NCBI GenBank assembly: GCA_014529385.2
Contig: CM043965.1
Location: forward strand, 18,264,912 to 18,328,911
Source: Adiantum capillus-veneris
Taxonomy: Eukaryota; Streptophyta; Polypodiopsida; Polypodiales; Pteridaceae
DNA length: 64,000 nt
Direction of reading: 5' to 3'
The position numbers and the translations under genes are program-made. The notes under the pieces were generated by a model, which had not been told where the DNA came from, did no database searches, and saw only the letters and a list, made by a program, of their open reading frames with translations. The number at the start of each line of letters is the position of its first letter. The first letter of the stretch is position 1. Positions 59,469 through 64,000 of this stretch are shown here, one piece after another.

Positions 59469-61257
59469 CAAGATGGGAGTAGATAATGACCGGTGGTTTC
59501 TCATTCAATAGGGTATAAGTATCAACTTTGCCCTCAACCAGGGCATAGTACAAACCCTCAACTAGAATTCCACCCTTTACGATCTTGTTATGCCAAAGGT
59601 CCTTCAATACTCTTGGTGCCTCGTACATGGTTTTGGTGCACTTTAGAAGGTAGAAGTCCTCTTTCTCCTCGGCTGCTTTCACTGCAAAGTTATCCCCAAT
59701 GGACAGTAATTGGCTCAGCACCTTAGGGTCTCCTTCATACATAGGCATGGTTAAATCCACACTCACTTGGGAGGAAAGCATATCATTGTAGTTCTCCTCA
59801 TCATCCTCGTCCTCATCACTACCTACTTGTACAGACTCGGTCAATGGCTCAATGGGGTGATATTTTCATTCTTCATTGTGTTGTTTATTATTGCATCTCC
59901 TCCATTTCCCATGCACACAAGGATCACAAAAGCAAGATAGCGTCCGAAAACGCACATCACATGGATCGTGTGTTGAGTAGCCATAAACACAATGGAATGA
60001 GCGAGACCCTGCAATTGGTTTGCAGTCCCATAGTGGAGAACGCAACACATCATTCGATGAAACCAACCAGAAGACCCTTCTTGTGCTGGCACCCCCACCT
60101 TCCCTCGCTGTGTTAAACCTCGCGTTTAGAAAATTGACCACATCAGTCGCACACTTCATGGGCCACCCACCGGGCTTTAGCTCCTCATGCGTCAAGGTTC
60201 TCTTGATAATAGCACCTGCACCATCATGCTCTCCTTTTCCATGTCCTGAAGCGGAGAAGTTGTGCAGCATATGCAATCCTGTCAATTGATAATACCTGGC
60301 TACAAAATAGTATGGTCGTCATGCCTTGAACTGTGAAGCGGCACCATCTGACCAAACCCAATGATAATGAAAAAATTGTCCTTGTTGTTTCATCCAGCTG
60401 TCATGCAAGAGAAAACAATGCTGAACAAAGAGCGTGTCATGGAGCTTATCGTCTGATATGTAAAAATACAGAGTCTTCTCAATGGCTCCTACTGAATTTC
60501 TGATATAAGAGATGTGCACCAGTACTGTGACCTGTGTTGACCACCAATGCATAGATTGAATCTCATTCTGCACTTTAAAGCTCTAGTTCTCTGCAAAATC
60601 AACAACAAAAACCACAACGTCACTTGGAAACTTTAGCAAGCAATCCTTAAATTGCTGGGCCTGCCATCTAAAAACAAATTTGTCCTTGACAAAGCTTTTC
60701 AGATGGTCTGAAAAAAGATGAATGAAAGTTGCACTTTTCATCCTTTCCACGACTAACTCCTTTCTCTTCTTCTTGTTTCCTTCAACATTAACCTGTCCAA
60801 TATCCACATCCTTAAATATCTTAACAATCACCTCCTTGCTATCTGCTGCAATCTCATCTGGGAAAAATGACAAATTCCTTACACCACATCTAGGGCACTC
60901 TCCCAGCAAGCATCTCTGTGCATGATATTCATGATCCTTAGGGCGAGGGCACAATATGAAATCCAGCAAGATACTTATGTGCTGAAAAACTGCCTGGTTT
61001 GCAGAACACTCACCTACTTCACATTGTGTACCACAAATGGAGCATGTACATGGATGTTCCTTTGCGTGATGCCCAAGCTTGTTCTGGCGCATTTGATTGA
61101 AAGCATCCCTGAAGTATACCATCTGGATATGGTAAATACAGTAGCAAGCATAGCGCTCCTTTAATTTTCGAACAAAGAATGGCTTGAGTGTCTCAAAGGA
61201 CCTACGTGACAACTCCATCACAGGATACGTGCTTTTGAATCTTCTGTAGAGCTCCAC
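59465..61257 (-). pseudogene. exon 2 of the transposase-like gene: Cys-rich and catalytic-type region
   Basis: Begins after TATATAG with ELYRRFKSTYPVMELSRRSF. Two Cys-rich zinc-type clusters follow (CTCSICGTQCEVGEC and CLLGECPRCG, about 61050-60880), then VVVFVVDFAEN (60600). After a TAG come VQNEIQSMHWW, ISDDKLHDTLFVQHC and WSDGAASQFK (60354-60325). After a TGA come YYFVARYYQLTG, GHGKGEHDGAGAIIKRTL (60247-60200) and AREGGGASTRRVFW. After another TGA an acidic tail follows (SDEDEDDEEN). The conserved Asp residues suggest a DDE/D-type nuclease, by pattern only. Confidence 0.6.
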
Positions 61258-62617
61258 CTATATACAAAATTTGATCCACATTAGAGCTCGGAATATTACT
61301 ATAAAACAACAAAGCACCAAAGTAGTTTACAGTACCAAAATTAACAATGTAAACCACCAACTCATTCTAAAATACCAAATTTGGCACTGTATTACCAAAT
61401 TTCAGGCTATAGTACCAAATTAAGTGCAGAAAAGCACCAAACTGGATTGATAGTACCAAACTGGATTCATAGTACCAAAGTGGGTACATTTCTATACATT
61501 ACATAGAACCATCCTGTATTCATAAGACCAAGTAGGGTCCATAGTACCAGATTATGTACATTGCATAGTACCAACCGAATCCATAGTACAAAACAGGGTC
61601 TCTACTACCAAATTCTGTACATTGTATGGTACCAGCCTGAATTCAGAGTACCAAATAGGATCCCTAGTACCAAGTTTTGTACATTGCATGGTACTAGCCT
61701 GAGTTCATAGTACCAAGCAGGATCTCTAGTACCAAATTTTGTACGTTGCATGGTACTAGCCTGAATTCATAGTACCAAACCTAGTACCAAACAAGATCCC
61801 TAATACCAAATTCTGTACATTGCATGGTACCAGCCTAAATTCATAGTACCAAATATGATCCCCAGTACCAAATTTTGTACATTGCATGGTACCAGCCTAA
61901 ATTCATAGTACCCAAAAGGATCATTAGTACCAAATACTATACGTTGCATAGTACTAGCTTGAATTCATAGTACCAAAAAGGATCCCTAGTACCAAATCCT
62001 GTACATTGCATAGTACTAGCTTGAATTCATAGTACCAAAAAGGATCCCTAGTACCAAATCTTGTACATTGCATAGTACCAGTCTGAATTCATAGTATCAA
62101 ACAGTATCCCTAGTACCAAATTCTGTACATTGCATAGTACCAGCCTAAATTCATAGTATCAAACAGGATCCCTAGTGCCAAAGTGGGTACATGTCTGTAC
62201 CCTGCATAGTACCAATTTGGAAACCTACTACCAATTTGGGTACTTTTTTGTATATTGCAAAGCTACAAAATGGATCCATAGTTCCAAAATAACAACTTTC
62301 CAGATACAAAAAAGTACCTAATTGGGATTGTGCATCTTTAATTTGTAGCATTTCTACCAAACAATGGTACTATGCATCTGTTTGGTACTATTCAGAATCT
62401 AGAAAAGCTTCAAATTGGGTATTACTGAGGTAGGAATTGGTACCAGAATGATACCAGGTTTGGCATGCTAGGAATTTGTCAAATTTTGGCATGCTGGAAA
62501 TGGTACTATGGAGCTGAGAATTCGTACAATGATTGTTGGCTAACAAGTTGTGGTATTCTGTGTTAATCCAAGAGTAAAAAGGCGAACAAGGATTACAATG
62601 TGGGCAACACATATTAC
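61258..62617 (-). repeat. intron of the transposase-like gene with AGTACCAAA repeats
   Basis: Donor CAG|GTAATA at 62618/62617 and acceptor TATATAG at 61258; splicing joins the exons in phase 0. The intron is filled with TTTGGTACT (sense) repeats, seen on the plus strand as AGTACCAAA. Between about 61500 and 62230 they form a tandem array of about 11 units of roughly 62 bp (core TTCATAGTACCAAA, GTACATTGCATAGTACCAG). Confidence 0.88.
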
Positions 62618-63412
62618 CTGAGAATCATCTGGAAGATGTATGGGATGTTTGATGACACATTTTGCCTTGATCTTGTGCTTACAGATATCCTTTTTGTTAG
62701 GAGAAACTCTTGTCTCAAATTTCCAGAAAGCGGCCACCAAATCTCTAGTTTTGATTGTGATACTTGTATGCAGAGGCAATTGTCTATGACAAGCACTAAG
62801 TGGCAACACTTCATCCTCATCTTTCATTCCCAGTCGACTGCTTGCTGCCGCTATATTACGTTGATGAACACCCAAGGTAGTAGCAATCTTGGACTGGTTC
62901 ACAGTGGTTATGCTCTGATCAACATTGTTCGGTATCATCGTCAAAGAGGTTCTCTTCACAAAAATCTCAGTTGAATAGTGGGGCACTTTCAACTGAGTCA
63001 ATGTGTTGCGGACGCCGGAAAGAAGACTCGATTGCACATCCAAACTCCTCAACTTGGAAAATGGCTAATGATGCATGAGTTGCTCTAGAATTTCTTGTTG
63101 TTCTAGTGTTGTTAGTCCTTGGGTCTGCCGACGCCAACAACTAGCCATGGCTTTGCATATATTGTTCCTTGATCTGTTTGTAGCAAGTTCAGCTATCTTA
63201 GCAGGGTTGCGCTTCTTGTGTCGTTGCTCACGCTTCTTTTGTGCCCAATAGTCCCGCAAAAATACTTGGTTGCTGACAGGTTCATGAATGCTCGTGGTTT
63301 CCATCATAGCACCCTCTGTAGATGTAGGTGCCCCTAACTCAAGATAGGTGAAGGAATCACGCTTAGTATCCATCATCATCTCTGAAGATATGGTACTGGC
63401 CTGAGCTGCCAT
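62618..63412 (-). pseudogene. exon 1 of the transposase-like gene
   Basis: Start Met at 63412 (MAAQASTISSEMMMDTKRDS), chosen because the longer frame upstream is made only of microsatellite. A basic block follows (YWAQKKREQRHKKRNPAKIA), then QGLTTLEQQEILEQLMHH and an in-frame TAG at 63065-63067, then without frame change SKLRSLDVQSSLLSG. Next are a helix-turn-helix-like KIATTLGVHQRNIAAASSRL, DEDEVLPLSACHRQLP, and KFETRVSPNKKDICKHKI. The HTH-like motif would bind DNA. It ends CCAGATGATTCTCAG|GTAATA. Confidence 0.6.
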
Positions 63413-63418
63413 GGCTGT

Positions 63419-63423
<5 letters not shown>

Positions 63424-63515
<92 letters not shown>

Positions 63516-63556
63516 GGGCGGGAAGGGTGGGTGCTCCACAGAGAACAAAACAAAGA

Positions 63557-63642
<86 letters not shown>
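63424..63642. repeat. (GA)n-(GT)n-(GA)n compound microsatellite
   Basis: About 44 GA units (63424-63512), a 45-bp spacer, about 28 GT units (63559-63614) and about 14 GA units (63615-63642). This lies immediately upstream of the transposase-like gene start. Confidence 0.97.
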
Positions 63643-63648
<6 letters not shown>

Positions 63649-64000
63649 CAGCCGAATCTCCTTCCCCACTTCTTGCACCCACGTCGTTTATCTGTTATAA
63701 CCCGTTTCGGGAAAAAAGAATAAAGTAGAGTAAATTATAAAGCCTCCAAGAAATTGATTTTATTTTTTCTCCTCTTTGTTCAATTTTGCATCCTTTACTT
63801 GGGTCTGATTCTCCTTACCACACCCACCAAGCCTAGGTGGTGTCAAGGACAACCAATTTTGTACCACCATCCCTTGCTTTCAGCCATATAGAGATGGTGA
63901 GTGATGGTAAGTAGAGAGGTAGAGGAGGAGAGATCACTGATAGATGGAAAAAATTGGTGAGCCATCTCTTTATATAACTCCTTGATACAAGTGAAATGCT
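63643..64000. other. no recognised gene
   Basis: Upstream flank of the minus-strand gene. No repeat or open frame of note. Confidence 0.45.

Larger units (their letters stand above)
57985..63412 (-). pseudogene. transposase-like gene of unnamed RNase-H-type family (whole locus)
   Basis: Two large coding exons on the minus strand: 63412-62618 and 61257-57985, the latter interrupted by a TTAA element. Only four nonsense codons (63065 TAG, 60583 TAG, 60319 TGA, 59866 TGA) and no frameshift break about 860 codons. Candidate catalytic landmarks in order are VVVFVVDFAEN, WSDGAASQFK and GHGKGEHDGAGA. I associate this three-block pattern with transposon-derived proteins widespread in eukaryotic genomes, but cannot name the superfamily. 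The gene would encode the DNA-cutting enzyme of the proposed element. It faces the FCP1-like gene tail to tail. Confidence 0.6.

Noticed and set aside
52869-63067. Reassignment of TAG to glutamine (altered genetic code) to explain the in-frame TAG codons
   Set aside because: TAA and TGA also occur in frame, other frames end normally at TAG (for example 57985), and nothing else suggests a code change. Decay by C-to-T is simpler.

Overview
The window is eukaryotic nuclear DNA from a land plant, most likely a seed-free vascular plant such as a fern. This rests on plant-type Ty1/copia and Ty3/gypsy retrotransposons with tRNA-Met primer sites, a remnant of a plant-type poly(A) polymerase gene, GT-AG introns, En/Spm-type domains and very abundant (CT)n/(GA)n microsatellites. 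The species call is inference. I see no bacterial-style operon, tRNA, rRNA or CRISPR array, and no intact ordinary host gene. Almost everything that can be named is a mobile element, a piece of one, or a decayed gene copy.

Layout. 0-2.6 kb: gypsy and copia scraps and a small tandem duplication. 2.6-4.1 kb: poly(A) polymerase pseudogene (minus). 4.5-5.5 and 9.5-10.6 kb: two copies of a dispersed repeat starting TGTTACTCGACC. The second copy interrupts a retrotransposon gag (8.3-9.5 kb) whose LTR end and primer site are at 7.4 kb. 6.3-7.2 kb: SWIM-finger gene remnant. 10.9-11.9 kb: first of three TTAA-flanked, piggyBac-like non-autonomous elements. 12.9-19.4 kb: multi-exon gene with a TNP1/En/Spm-like domain near its start and an FCP1-like HAD phosphatase domain at its end, with a copia fragment inside. 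19.8-20.8 kb: purine-rich block. 20.9-21.4 kb: DEAH-helicase remnant. 24.5-31.5 kb: minus-strand copia element lacking pol, with a 3.9 kb terminal-repeat element nested in its gag. 33.8-36.5 kb: array of hairpin-forming repeats followed by a duplicated 343-bp unit sharing the same core. 36.4-43.5 kb: unrecognised multi-exon gene split in its last exon by a 5.4 kb gag-only LTR element. 44-46.2 kb: unrecognised decayed gene (minus). 46.5-49.8 kb: copia pol remnant (minus) containing the second TTAA element. 49.8-50.6 kb: gypsy integrase remnant. 52.3-63.4 kb: two convergent multi-exon genes. The plus-strand gene has a RING-like and an FCP1-like domain. The minus-strand gene looks like an RNase-H-fold transposase and carries the third TTAA element.

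The most interesting region is 52-63 kb. Both convergent genes have introns filled with short repeats of TTTGGTACT, always in the sense orientation of the gene they sit in, so the repeats point inward from both sides. This suggests one large, previously unnamed DNA transposon encoding a transposase and an accessory phosphatase-like protein. A related architecture (TNP1-like plus FCP1-like) sits at 13-19 kb. A third unit at 33.8-38.2 kb has its own repeat array with the related core TTCGCTTGGTACTGAC. The three TTAA elements are the clearest second find. Removing one of them plus a single TTAA restores an open reading frame in the transposase-like gene, so TTAA is the true target duplication.

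Most nonsense codons breaking the otherwise open frames of these units are TAG at places where CAG (Gln) reads naturally. This fits decay by C-to-T change in methylated CHG sites.
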